This document shows positions 47,967-58,477 of a DNA stretch of 64,000 nt, piece by piece. Source of the stretch: Urophycis tenuis (taxonomy: Eukaryota > Chordata > Actinopteri > Gadiformes > Phycidae); the NCBI GenBank assembly GCA_036785325.1, contig JAXIVH010000001.1, positions 21,845,455-21,909,454 of the forward strand. The letters are read 5' to 3'. The notes beneath the pieces are model-generated. The model made no database searches and was not told where the DNA came from. It saw only the letters and a list, made by a program, of their open reading frames with translations. A program made the position numbers and the translations under genes. Each line of letters starts with the position of its first letter. Position 1 is the first letter of the stretch.

Positions 47967-48400
47967 GTAACCGGCGTTGGCTAACGATGTCCGCTACGTT
48001 CACATCACAGCATTGTAAAGTTTGCTGTCGTGTATCAGGCTATAATAAAAGTAGTATTAACACAGGCATGAGTAATTATACTTACCCAGAACAGAAACCA
48101 GCGTGCACGTATCAGTCATATCTCGACTCGCACTGTGTAACGTTAATATAACTACAACTACGTTATACAACGCTCTACCGTTAACGATGGAGGGAGGGAT
48201 GGAGGACCATATCCAATTTGAAATAGAATAGTGAACAGTACAATGAATGAATATGGAGATAAATAGCAAATTTGAGATATTAAAACAATCTCAATCTTAT
48301 TTTCTCTATTACAAGTTGTCCATATTTAGAACCTCACTACTTATATCACTTTTCAAAATTAATATGACTACAAATATTGATATTATGTCCCTATCCCCAG

Positions 48401-48575
48401 GCAATACCGCTACACAGCTTACAGACAGCTTGTCCACTGGGCCTATGGCATTCTGGGCAGACACATTAGGAAGCCCTTACATTCATGTGTTGTGTCTACC
48501 ATCAGAAGACAGTTTCCAGAGGAAGGAGGAGTTTATGAAGGTTTTAACTGGCCTCATTTGGGTGATGATCAATAA
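48401..48575 (+). CDS. Last exon of P2RX7-C-like transposon gene
   Basis: After an acceptor TCCCTATCCCCAG (ending 48400), the frame beginning at 48405 reads YRYTAYRQLVHWAYG, then SCVVSTIRRQFPEEGG and VYEGF before TAA at 48573-48575. The order YR-TAYRQ, W-YG-LG, LHSCVVS-IR-FP, GVYEGF is the conserved C-terminal core of P2RX7-C-like proteins common in fish repeat elements. AATAAA at 48571-48576 overlaps the stop codon and could be the poly(A) signal. The exon is intact, but the upstream exon is damaged, so the gene as a whole is probably non-functional. Confidence 0.6.
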
Positions 48576-49134
48576 AAAATACTCACAATCACAAAGTGTC
48601 TTACTGTATAAAACCTTTTTATGAAGTTTAGATAACATATATGTAACAGGTCTGCATTGATAGTAAAGCCTGCATACATCAGCAACCCAATAACAAACAT
48701 GTGGCAGAATCACGAAGGTGGAATGGTTCTGACAGCGCCACTTGGGGGAAGTTAGCCCCCAGGAAAATTAAATACTATTTAAGGTCACTCAGGTTGGAAA
48801 TAATCCCACGGGGCAAGAGACGGTGTACAAAAGAGGGAACACTTTATTCACACAATTAATGATTCTTCTTTTAAAATGATGCTGAGCATGAGGAGAATAA
48901 ATGAAGGGACCGGGTGGGGGCCTACCGGACGGCAGAGAGGCAAAACCAAGATAGAGGGATCCAACTAAAACACCTGCGGCACCGCACTCACACTGTAAAG
49001 GAAATAGTGAAAAGGGGAACACCAACACCATGGAAGAACTGCCGCCGACAGCCTACAGTACCTGTCCAACAGAAACAAAGGTTAAAACATAGTGCAAAAA
49101 TAATATAACAGCAGGCATAATGCCAAGTTTCACG
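48576..49134. other. Spacer between the convergent transposon genes
   Basis: About 560 bp with no recognisable gene. AATAAA on - (48843-48848) could end the - strand gene, and another lies on + near 48896. Short open frames here match nothing known to me. Confidence 0.4.
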
Positions 49135-50673
49135 CTAATAGCCAGTGTTAAAACATGAATGTCGTGCAAGATACAAGCCAACTGCCTCATCCTTGGTGAT
49201 GTTCTGGCAGGATCTGGAAAGTGGTGCAGGTGTAGTTGAAGTCAAGGCAGCACTGCTCTCTCGTAGAGCCTGTGGTGACCTGGAGTATCCCACTCTCAGA
49301 GACTCCATGAGGGCTGATGCATATGCTGGAGGAAGGAAAAAAAATATTTAGATCACATTCAGTGACATTATAGTTGACTCATGGCCTGACTCGTATAATA
49401 AATCATATTTAGGGACTGACAAACTGCTAACCGTATGATGGCTTCTCCTTGATAAGACGGACTACCCAGCCACCTTTGCAGAACCTTGGGTAGGGAACCG
49501 CATAGCGTACCTCACCATCACTGGTTCGAGCAACTTCTCTGCTGCCATTAGCAATGAAATGCAGGGCTGCCAAGAGAAGTCTGTAGAAAACATGAATGTG
49601 TAGTAGAATGTGTAGATCAAACCAATGATAATAATACATTTTATTTAGAAGCGCATTTCAGGTCACTCAAGGACACTTTACAATTTAAACAAGAGCAAGC
49701 AAATAACAAAACCATTAAAAGTGCAAGTAAAAACAACATGACAACTACAACGAGAAAGCTGTCCTGAAAAAGTGGGTTTTGAGAGAGCATTTGAACTGAG
49801 GGAGGGAGTCAATATTTCGGATGTCAGATGGGAGTGAGTTCCAGAGTTTGGGGGCAGAGCGGCTGAAAGTTCTGCTCCCCATGGTGGTGAGCCGGGCAGA
49901 GGGGACAGTGAGGTGGATGGAAGAGGAGGATTTACCTGCTGTACATCCCAAGGAAGGAAAAGCCTGTGTGCTTTGGTGCAAAGTGCAGGATGAGTGAGTG
50001 AAACACCTCCAGTGAAAAGGTCTGATGCTGTGGGGACAACTGCCTGACATCCTTCACCAGTGCTGTCCTAGTGGACACTCTCAAGTTTAACTGCTGCAGT
50101 TGATCCTGTATAAACATATATTTTAGATGTTACTAGAACTGACTATATATGCATTTATTACATACAATGATGTGATAAATGCATGGATGAGGGTTTCTGC
50201 AGTAAAAACAAAATCACCGAGCTGTAATTTGACTCCAGGATTTCTGAAGTTAGCAAACTGATGTTATCACTTGTCTTATCATTAGTGGTGCAACGGATCA
50301 TCATCATTGATCCGTGATCCGTCTTTTTTTTGCTGATCCGAAAAATGATCCGATCCGTGACTCTGATCCGCGAACCTATCCGAACCGTGAGGTTTTTGAT
50401 CCGTTGCACCCCTACTTATCATATGGTAAGGTTTTACAGAATAGTCTGCTAATGCTAACGTAAGCTATCATACATTATTAGCTGGTTTTACACGGTTTTA
50501 CGACATAGCTTTGCTACAATTAAGAGGAATCACACGTTGCTTGTCCTTATTTAATTAATTATGCTGACTAATTTGGAAGTTAGCAAACGTTAGAAAACTG
50601 TACTTACCTCGAACAGTTCACGTTTCCGTAGTGCTGAATCGACGAATACAGCAGAGAAGTCCTGTCTCTTCAC
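49135..50673 (-). CDS. Four-exon gene of TTAA transposon (probable transposase C-terminal part)
   Basis: Joined exons in - order: 50673-50608, 50105-49936, 49580-49432 and 49325-49135. The phases agree and give 191 codons plus TAG. Donors are GAG|GTAAGT, CAG|GTAAAT and ACG|GTTAGC, and acceptors end TGTGTAG, TATACAG, TCTACAG and CCTCCAG. The product runs VKRQDFSAVFVDS..., then VSTRTALVKDVRQLSP, LEVFHSLILHFAPKH, GMYSRLLLAALHF, and a Gly/Trp-rich tail. The FHS-(L)-PK...LAALH pattern is the conserved C-terminal core of a fish repeat-encoded protein family that I associate with TTAA-type transposases, but I cannot name it securely. An in-frame TAG just before exon 1 implies that further 5' exons are missing or unrecognised, so this is a 5'-incomplete gene. 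Confidence 0.6.
49622..49935 (-). mobile_element. L2-type LINE 3' fragment inside an intron
   Basis: On - it encodes the end of a LINE reverse transcriptase protein (SARLTTMGSRTFSRSAPKLW, then NSLPSDIRNIDSLPQFK, ending RTAFSL and a stop at 49745), then a 3' UTR with TGTAAAGTGTCCTTGAGTG and CTTCTAAATAAAATG, and a TATTATTATC tail. This is the standard 3' end of fish L2 elements. It is 5'-truncated and fills most of the 355-bp intron between the exons at 49432-49580 and 49936-50105. No clear target duplication was found. Confidence 0.8.
50275..50422. mobile_element. Nested hAT MITE with 8-bp target duplication
   Basis: The element is 50283-50414 (132 bp). Ends are TAGTGGTGCAACGGATCA and inverted TAGGGGTGCAACGGATCA (17 of 18 identical). 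The 8-bp CTTATCAT is repeated at 50275-50282 and 50415-50422. The GGGGTGCAACGG end is typical of teleost hAT miniature elements. It lies in the first intron of the - strand transposon gene and carries no gene. The interior is rich in GATCCG steps. Confidence 0.85.
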
Positions 50674-51061
50674 CTACACAAAACGCACCCAGGCACGAAA
50701 ACTAACACGCTCCACTTTCCTGTCGGGAAAATTGTGGACTCGATGTCCTCCTGACGAGTTTGAATGTGTGCAACCTGCACATACACAATAATTAACCATT
50801 TGTTTTGGTCAAACTCCCGATCAGCTACAGTGCATTGTAATGTGGGTGTCTTTGGACGTCTCCCTTTTGATACGTCATATGACGCGGTGTTGGAAAAAAA
50901 GCAGTTTTTAGGAGCAGTTGCTCAAAACGGCAACTTTTTCCTCCAAATTTGTGCCCTTATGTATTGTAAGCATATTAATTCCTACATTAACTTTTCAAAT
51001 GCTCATTTTCAAACAAGGTTGAGGATACATTTCTTAAAAAAATTAACCTGCAAATTGCTCT
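50674..51061. other. Right end region of TTAA transposon
   Basis: About 390 bp between the first recognised - strand exon and the right terminal inverted repeat. A 106-codon + frame (50764-51084) runs out through the element end into the satellite and is spurious. Missing 5' exons of the - gene should lie here, but none could be identified. Confidence 0.35.
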
Positions 51062-52680
51062 TTAAGGCTAAGGTTAGGGGTTGAGGTTAGTGTTAAGATT
51101 AGGGCCAAGGTAAGGGTTAGTGTTAGGGTTGAGTTAGGGTTAGGGCTAAGGTTAGGCCTATGGTTAGGGTTGGGGTTGAGGTTATCCCTAGGGTTAGAGT
51201 TAGAGCTAGAGATTGAGGAAGGTAGAGTCAAGGTGAGACAGTCTGTACGGACTGAACTCACCCCCGCCGGATCGGGCTAGTACACTCTATCTCCCCCAAC
51301 TCCCTCATTTCCATGAGGGAAGACAGGGGAGAAGAGATGGGAGGAGTATATATATTTAATATATATTTTTTTAGTAAATAAATACATCGAGAGACTCACA
51401 GCTGGAGTGGGTTTTAATCTTTGTATTCAAGGTTGTTCCTCCTCTTTTGATTCCTCGCTGGTGGTGCGTCGTCTCCACCTAGTGGTCGTTTTGTGAAGAA
51501 GAGTTATAGAAATAGAAATAGAAATACTCTATTGTTCCCAGGTTGGGAAATTGCATTAATAGGTAAGTAATAATAATAATAACAATAATAATAGGTAATT
51601 GCAATAGTTGGTAAGGTAATCTATATTTAATTTATTTATTTATATTTGTATATTTATTTAGTCTATTTATTTATTCATTTTTGTTTATTTATTTATTTAG
51701 ATAAAGAGGATCACAGCTGGAGTGAGTTTTTAGTCTTTGTGTTAAAGGCTGGTTGCCTTCTTTTGATTCTTCAGTGGTAGTCCATCGCCTCCATCTAGTG
51801 GTCGTTTTGTGAATAACAGTTGGTAAGGTAATATAAATGGGTTGTGTAGAGAGCCCGTTCTTTCGATGGCCCTGGCTCGGTTAGGTTCGTTAGAGTTATC
51901 TCGATGACCCCCCCCACCTCATCCAACGACTCGGTAGTTGAATAGGGGATCAAAGGCAGTTGCACTCGCCAATATCTAGTCATCCGCAGCTCTCTTTTCC
52001 CATATTACCAAGAATGAAGTAAAACGAAATGGTTATCTGTCTTGTTGTGATATAACCGCTGATTTGGAGATATAGACTTGTTTTTCCTTTTCCCAAAGGT
52101 TTTCTTTGTTCCAAGATGAAGGTCAATCTAGTTTGATTGAAGGTACTTCCAATGCATTGGTATATTTACTTATTTGAATAAAGACGAGTCACAGCTGGAG
52201 TGAGACTTTTCTTTTCCATTTCTATTTTAGTATAAACGTGCTATCGAAATATTAGGACACGTCATCAGTAGTGGACCCTGGGATCATAGGGTGTTTCTGG
52301 CCATTGTCACTATACACCCTCACCAGTGGCGCAAAAGTGGGGTATGCAGTATATGCGGTGCATAAGGGCGCACCGCTAGATGGGGCACCAAAACAAGGAC
52401 CTGACAAAAAAAAAAAAATGTTCTTGCGCTTTTAAATCATGAGTCATGATGGCTATTCACTAAACATGTTTAAAATGTAAGGCCTGGCCACTGATAAATG
52501 GTAAATAATCAGTCATGTTACTGCAGTGGGCGCCCTCGATATCCTTTACTTTCCACAGTGCTTGAAAACCCCAGTGGAGGGAAGAGGAGGAGGAGGTGGG
52601 GAGGGGGGCGTTGCTTAGCGTCAATTTTGTTGATACATTTGGCTATTAACGTGGTGATGCTTGTTTGAAGCGGTTTGAAG

Positions 52681-53665
52681 ATGGAGAAGGCAAAAAAGTT
52701 GTCAGGCGCTCAATTTAGAAAGAGAAAGAAAGAAAAGGACATGGCGTCTGAGGGGATGCGTCAGAAAATGATTAAATGGATGAAAGACAGCAACAGGTAA
52801 CCTATAAACTAACTTACGATGGAAATAAATTACCACAGAAAACAAGACGTGCTGCTGCCTGCTGCTAGCTAACTTTGGCTATTTGGGTTAGGCAAATGAA
52901 ATTGCATAGTGATTTCTTGTTGACTCATAAAGGCTACAGCGGACTATAGGCAATAATTTAGAAACCGTTTGTCAAATAAATTGATATATGGTGCGTGCAT
53001 CATGAAACATAACGATAACATCGGTCGGACCAGCACCATCATGTAATCACCGTTCCTCCTGGATAGCATGATGACCCGCAGAAAGTCGGGTGAAAGTAGG
53101 CTATGGTATTGTGTTCACGGGGGAAGTAGCCTAAATTCGGTGGGCGTGTGTTAGGTCATGTCATGCAGACCATAGACATCCTATTAGGTAGACGCAACAT
53201 TGGCTGCTGCATAGACATCCTATTAGGTAGACGCAACATTGGCTGCTGCCAAACGAGAAATTCGGCCGCCATATTGGAGTGGGGATCAGGAGCCGGCGAG
53301 CAGCATTGACAGCAATAGTTGACAGGTAGCGTCTACAGAAGAAAACAAGGATTCCGGGCTGGTGTTCAGCGTATTCCTGCTCAAATGAGCGGAGCGTCGA
53401 AAATAGGAATCGGGGGATTACTTTTCACAAGTAAGATTTAACACTAACGCACTATTAGTTGTATTATATTACCACAGAGTTGAGAAGGAGTACTGAAATC
53501 GTAGCCAGCTAGGCTAACAAACAAGAGTATGACCGTAATAGAATTGCTTGTCAATGAAATGAATGAAGTGAAGAAATGACATACTTGAACAACATAAAGT
53601 TGAAATAGATGTTGAAGATAAAGATTGTAAAAGCCAACAGGGGTAAAAGTTAGGACCACAGTCCA

Positions 53666-53716
<51 letters not shown>

Positions 53717-56700
53717 GGGGGGGGGGGGTGTATTAGCGCTAGCTAACTAGACAATCAGATGGACAGTGGCTATACATTATAGCTAGTCTATCTTTCCTAT
53801 GGTGGCATCATGCCTTCAGTGTGCATATTGTATCTCCCTCTGTCTCTCTCTCAACTCTCCTTCTTACCTCTTCTCTCTGTCATGTCGTTCAACTCCCTCT
53901 TCTCCCTCTCACCTCTTCTCTCTGTCATGTCGTTCAACTCCCTCTTCTTCCTCTCTCTCTCTCGACTCTCCCTCTCTTGCCTTTTCTCTCTATAGTGTAA
54001 CACTCTGTAGTACCATTGATACACTTACTAAGCATCATGAAACTTATAGCACGCCTAACCCACTCTATATATCTCTCTCTTCCCACTTACCTCACTTGTG
54101 AGGTAAACCATTACCAGTCATCAGCCATCCTTGTATTTGGTCCTCATCGCACCTGAAGTCCCATCCTATGACTCCCTACCATCACCTGTTGCTGTCCCCT
54201 TGACCGGATTCCTGGCCTGCGCTACCTAGCGATCCACTACTGCCCTATGACAATTCCCAATAGCTATGACAAGTCATCCTACACTGGACTATTTGAACTT
54301 TCTGACACTAAATGGGATTCATGCATTATCATACTGGTTATGTAACCATCCTACATCTTTGTTACATACACCCCAGGTGGCTCTAGGCACCATGTTCTAT
54401 TCTCTACACCTAACTAACCTATTCATTTATCATGTATACAAACCTTACTGCCCTGTAACTGACCCTAGGCAGATGGGTCAGGCCCTTGAGTCGTAGATCT
54501 GCATGAGGTTTCTTCCTATACAGTATGTATCTCCAATTATAGGGAGTTTTTCCTCTCTCTGAATGTTCAACACTGTCAAGTGCCATGAGTCGTGTAATGT
54601 TTTGATGCTCTATAAATTGAATTGAATTGAATTTTAACTTGTGTATAATTCCCATAAACAAAGCAAATAAATTAAGTGAAAACTTAGTTCTCCAGCCCCA
54701 TTCGTCTTTGTAAGGAAATGTTCTATTTTGTCTTTATTATTTTGTCAGAATGCACCAGAATGCTTCATTTTTATGTGAAAATCACAAATAATCTTCTGAG
54801 GGAGGATGACCCCAGACCCCCCTGCGGGGGTTTGGTTTTCAAGCTTTCAGCCCCACCCAAAATTCACCAGATGCCACTGATTATGATGCATTCTCATTTT
54901 AGGCAAAGTATAAGACAATACTTTCTTAACAGTATAATTGTAACCTGAATAAGTCGTTCAAGTAACAATATTCAAATACTAACATTGTTGGGTAAGACAG
55001 AACTTGGTTTTATTCTGAATCCATTGAAACAGATTGGTGGTTTTAGCTGATATGAAAACGTTCAGGTGTTTATATATGTTATGTTTATTAAGTAGCCTAT
55101 TTGGCAGATGCTTTAGCCTGCTAAAGTAGCCTAGGCCTAGATCTAACTATAGAATCACTCCTCCTCAACATAATGATGTGCAAAATACTATGTGTTTAGT
55201 TTTTGTAAATTGTGAATATTTAAGCCAACAACAGTAGACTACAACACACAACAATAAGTAGTGATCTCAGAGAAATAATGCACATGGCATCTGGGCCTAT
55301 AAGTAACTACTATATTTAATGCTATATCAATTTCATCCAGGTGTGAGGATGGAGACGGATCAGGAAATGAAAGGCCAGGTAGCAGGTAGGTCTAATATGA
55401 GGTGGAAGTGTAGGGCAGTCACTCTATTCTGTTCTGACCATAATACAAATTCAGCTAACTGATTTATTATGATTACTGATAAGACTGAATCAGAGAAATG
55501 TGTAATATGTGCAGTATGTCTGCAAAGTCATTAAGCTGGTTGTTTAATATGGGCTAGTGGACAAGACATGAGGGAGAGAGAGGAGACGGAGGAGACACCA
55601 ACAGGTAGAGAGGAGGAGGAGACGCCAACAGGTAGAGAGGAGGAGGAGACACCAACAGGTAGAGAGGAGGAGGAGACGCCAACAGGTAGAGAGGAGGAGG
55701 AGACACCAACAGGTAGAGAGGAGGAGACGCCAACAGGTAGAGAGGAGGAGGAGACGCCAACAGGTAGAGAGGAGGAGGAGGAGGCCAAAGATGACATCAG
55801 GTAGGAAGCGTTTGAGTGTTGATTATTAGTTCCACACAAAATCAGACCTAATTCAGGGTGGTTGAAAGTTGTTTACTGGTCTTTTTACTGTATCTTTTTG
55901 GAAAATATCAGATCAGAGAGGGATGGAGGGTCAGAGGAAGAAGTGGAGGTGGAAAGAGGAGTTGCTAGGGAAAGAACTTTGCCACAAGACCCATCTGACT
56001 GGCCTGCACAACATGAGATAGGGGACTCTCTAAGACAGCTCTTGGTAGAGAATGGCCCACAGAAATGTCCTGATGGACCATACCCCAGATCGGAGAAAAG
56101 CAAAAGGTGTTTTTCCAAAGTTTATTGCTCACGCATTTTAACCAATGGCGAAAAAGTACATCGGGATTGGTTATTATATTCTAAAAATGCTAACACAGTG
56201 TACTGCTTTTCATGTAAGCTTTTTGGCGGCGCTAAAGATGTTGATAAACGCCTTGTTGTGGGGTATAGCAACTGGCAGTGTCTTTCCAAAACCTTACAAA
56301 ATCATGAAATCAGCAGGTCCCACATAAGTAGTTATCTCATGTGGAAGGAACTAGCAGCCCGCATGCGCACAGGGAAAACAATCGACTATGACATACAAAG
56401 GGCACTAGACCGTGAAAAGGCACACTGGAGAGGTGTGCTCACAAGGGTAGTGGACTGTATTCTCTTTCTCGCTGAGCGAAACCTCCCTCTGAGGGGGAAA
56501 GATGTGAAATTAGGCAGTCAGAGAAATGGAAATTTCTTGGGTTTTCTGGAGGTTTTAGCCAGATATGACCTCACCATGGCAGCACATTTACAAAAGGTAG
56601 CCTCCAAAGAAACAACAGGATACCTGTCTTGGTGTACACAGAATGAGTTTTTGCAATCTATTGCTGAGTGTGTCCTTACTCAAATCTGCATTCAGGTAAA

Positions 56701-58168
56701 AGCCTCCAAGTACTTTGCCATAGAATTGGATTGTACACCTGATATTTCCAAACAAGAACAGGCCTCAGTAATTATTTGTTATGTGCATACAGACGAAAAC
56801 AAAAAAGCAACAGTGCATGAGTCCTTTGTGGGTTTCACAGTCGTGAAGAACACCACTGGGCAAGGCCTTACGGACACCCTGTCTACTGTTCTGGACGGTC
56901 TGGGGTTAGATCTTGCTAACTGTAGGGGCCAAAGTTATGATAATGGTGCCAATATGAGAGGAGTGCACAAGGGTGTGCAAGTCCTAGTGCAGCAGAAATA
57001 TCCAGAGGCTCTGTTCATCCCCTGCTGTAGCCACAGTCTTAACCTTCTGCTGTGTGATGCAGCCTCTTCAAATAAAGTGTGTCTGACATTCTTTGGCACA
57101 CTACAAAGACTGTACACAACATTCTCATCATCGGTAAAGAGGTGGGATGTCTTGCAAAAGTTTGTGGACATAACACTTAAGCCTTTGAGTGACACAAGGT
57201 GGGAAGCCAAAATACAGTCAGTTAAAGCTGTACGTTATCAATTAGGGGGCATTCTTGATGCTTTGGAACAGCTAGAGGAAACCTCAGGTGATAGCAAAAC
57301 TGTCTCAGAGGCAAAATCACTGTCTGAAGAAATTACTTGCATGGAATTCCTTGTGTGCCTCATAATTTGGTATGACCTGTTGTCTGAAGTCAGCTTTGTT
57401 AGCAAAGCCCTGCAAGCAGCTGATGTCTCAATGGACATGGCTATCAGAATGATTGATTCATTGAAGGAATTCATGCTTAAGTATAGAGAAGAGGGGTTCC
57501 AGAAATCAGTTGACATTGCACGCAAGTTAGCAGTTGAAATGGACGGATGTCCAGTATTCAAACAAAGACGTATCAGAAAACCTAAAAGGTTTCGTGATGA
57601 CACCAGCAGCAGTGAACATCTGCACCAGGAACCTGAAGATTACTTCAGATGCATGGTTTTCAATGTAATTGTTGATACGGTCATCCAGGAGCTGTCAGAC
57701 AGATTCCAAAATCTGTTTCTTGTGTCCAAAAGATTCCGGTTCATAGCCCAGATGGAACAGATGACTCAAGCAGAATTAGAGGAATCTGTGACCACATATG
57801 CCTTGTCTACCAATGATGTCTCTAGAGACATAATTCAAGAGATATATCCTGCTAGCCGTCTGTTAAAAGGATGTAAAAAGGCTATAGACAAATTGAACTA
57901 TCTTCTACAGGAAAATCTCAACCTGGTTTTCCCCAATTTGACTGTGGCCCTCAGAGTTTTCCTGACCATGCCAATGACCGTTGCCTCAGCTGAAAGATCC
58001 TTCAGCAAACTGAAGCTTATAAAGACCTACCTTCGGTCAACCATGAGTAATGACAGATTAACACATCTCTCAGTGATCTCTATTGAAAATACTTTGGCCA
58101 GGTCTATTTCCTTTGATTCCATACTTGACAAATGGGCAAGTGTCAAGGCACGGAATGTTAAAATTTAG
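52681..58168 (+). CDS. hAT transposase (ZMYM1-like, TTF-type zinc finger), four exons
   Basis: Proposed exons are 52681-52796, 55341-55385, 55558-55800 and 55912-58168. All junctions are phase 2 with GT..AG borders and give 886 aa plus TAG. Exon 1 encodes a basic start (MEKAKKLSGAQFRKRKKEK). Exon 3 encodes acidic TPTGREE repeats. Exon 4 alone is a 768-codon open frame from 55862, but 55862-55911 is probably intron. Residues about 183-275 form a TTF-type zinc finger (KCPDGPYP ... YCFSCKLFG). About 330-480 is the DUF4371-like catalytic core with D408 (ELDCTPD) and D478 (SYDNGAN). C506-C507-S-H509 and W565 (DTRWEA) are typical hAT residues. E829 (ASAERSFSKLK) lies in the C-terminal hAT dimerisation region (about 807-860). 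No stop or frameshift breaks it, so it could be active. It cuts and pastes its own element by binding the terminal repeats. Confidence 0.88.
53171..53248 (+). repeat. Perfect 39-bp tandem duplication
   Basis: Copies at 53171-53209 and 53210-53248 are identical, each beginning CATAGACATCC and ending TTGGCTGCTG. This is a recent local duplication in intron 1. Confidence 0.9.
53669..53728 (+). repeat. (TG)16 followed by G29 tract
   Basis: A TG microsatellite runs directly into 29 consecutive G, which could form a G-quadruplex on +. The exact G count may be a sequencing or assembly artefact. Confidence 0.85.
54110..54640 (+). mobile_element. Degenerate LINE 3' remnant (Rex1/Babar-like)
   Basis: GAGGTTTCTTCCTATACAG, then GGGAGTTTTTCCTCTCTC, then CTCTATAAATTGAATTGAA with a (GAATT)n tail ending about 54632. 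This series is the 3' end typical of fish Rex1/Babar-type LINEs or a SINE sharing that tail. The 5' border is not visible and is placed roughly. Confidence 0.5.
55581..55790 (+). repeat. 27-bp coding minisatellite in transposase exon 3
   Basis: Seven TPTGREE units, mostly of 27 bp with one of 24 bp, so the frame is kept. Each unit contains CAACAGGTAGAG, a good copy of a 5' splice donor of the same form as the ends of exons 1 and 2 (AACAG|GTAACC, AGCAG|GTAGGT). In the annotated frame these inner donors would be phase 1. With an alternative acceptor at 55565 they become phase 2 (exon 55566-55604). Confidence 0.8.
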
Positions 58169-58477
58169 TTAATTACTATGGTATCCCTTGGCCAGTGATG
58201 GACTTTTTTCAAGCATCTGTACTTTACTGAAGTATATACATTTTGGTGCTTTTTATTTTAACTTTTTGTTTTTTCTCTCCACTTTCTTACTTTTTTAATG
58301 TTAATGTGAAGTGTGAAATATGTGAAATCTGTTTAAGTAAACTAAAACGTGCATAAGTATATTGGCCTATTTATTTATTTATTTATTTATTTATCTATCT
58401 ATCTATCTATCTATTGCGGGGGGGGGCGCCAAAATTGTTTTTGCATACCCCCAAAAAACGGAGTAGTTGCGCCCCTG
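58169..58477. other. 3' flank of hAT transposase gene
   Basis: About 310 bp. It contains a stretch with CTTTACTGAAGTATATACATTTTGG and CTCCACT that resembles an old fish interspersed repeat, a (TTTA)n then (TATC)n microsatellite (58369-58414), a run of G, and the right terminal inverted repeat. No clear AATAAA was identified. Confidence 0.4.

Larger units (their letters stand above)
47540..51065. mobile_element. TTAA-flanked DNA transposon with convergent genes (Kolobok-like)
   Basis: The element is 47544-51061, with TTAA at 47540-47543 and 51062-51065. The ends are AGAGCGGCTTGCAGGTTA and, inverted at the right end, AGAGCAATTTGCAGGTTA (15 of 18 identical). Sister unit U2 shows the empty single TTAA. 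It carries a + strand gene resembling the C-terminal intracellular part of P2RX7 and a - strand multi-exon gene of a protein family I know from fish repeats. TTAA duplication suggests Kolobok or piggyBac. The ends lack the CCC start of piggyBac and no piggyBac transposase is seen, so Kolobok is favoured. ISL2EU-type or Harbinger-type (TAA target) are alternatives. The copy is probably not autonomous. Confidence 0.7.
45912..52147 (+). repeat. Satellite unit U19 (L type, split by the TTAA transposon)
   Basis: Array 46829-47543 and 51062-51184, interrupted by a 3518-bp element. Without the element and one TTAA, the unit would be 2714 bp. It shares with U2 an array deletion of about 54 bp, AAAGATTA, and an interrupted TAA microsatellite, so the two are sister copies about 43 kb apart. 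Confidence 0.92.
52797..55340 (+). other. Intron 1 of the hAT transposase gene
   Basis: About 2.5 kb without coding sequence. It holds a 39-bp tandem duplication, a GGCCGCCATATTGG motif (about 53262) resembling a YY1 site, a TG/poly-G tract, CT-rich sequence (53830-53990), a LINE 3' remnant, and at about 54790-54880 a GACCCCAGACCCCCC-containing stretch that ends in CAGATGCCACTG and looks like old hAT-related sequence. It could conceal the first promoter or alternative first exons. Confidence 0.5.

Noticed and set aside
49745..50050. 101-codon - frame as an independent gene
   Set aside because: Its C-terminal part is the end of an L2 LINE protein and its start reads through a transposon exon in the wrong frame.
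50158..50409. 83-codon - frame over the MITE
   Set aside because: It is generated by GATCCG-rich MITE sequence with no protein similarity.
47540..51065. piggyBac assignment for the TTAA element
   Set aside because: The ends do not begin with CCC and neither gene resembles a piggyBac transposase, so TTAA alone is not sufficient.
55862..55911. Start of the transposase at the first ATG of the 768-codon frame (55862)
   Set aside because: The first 16 residues are hydrophobic and read through what looks like a polypyrimidine tract and the acceptor ATATCAG. The phase-2 exon chain from 52681 gives a better N-terminus. The 55862 start remains possible if splicing fails.
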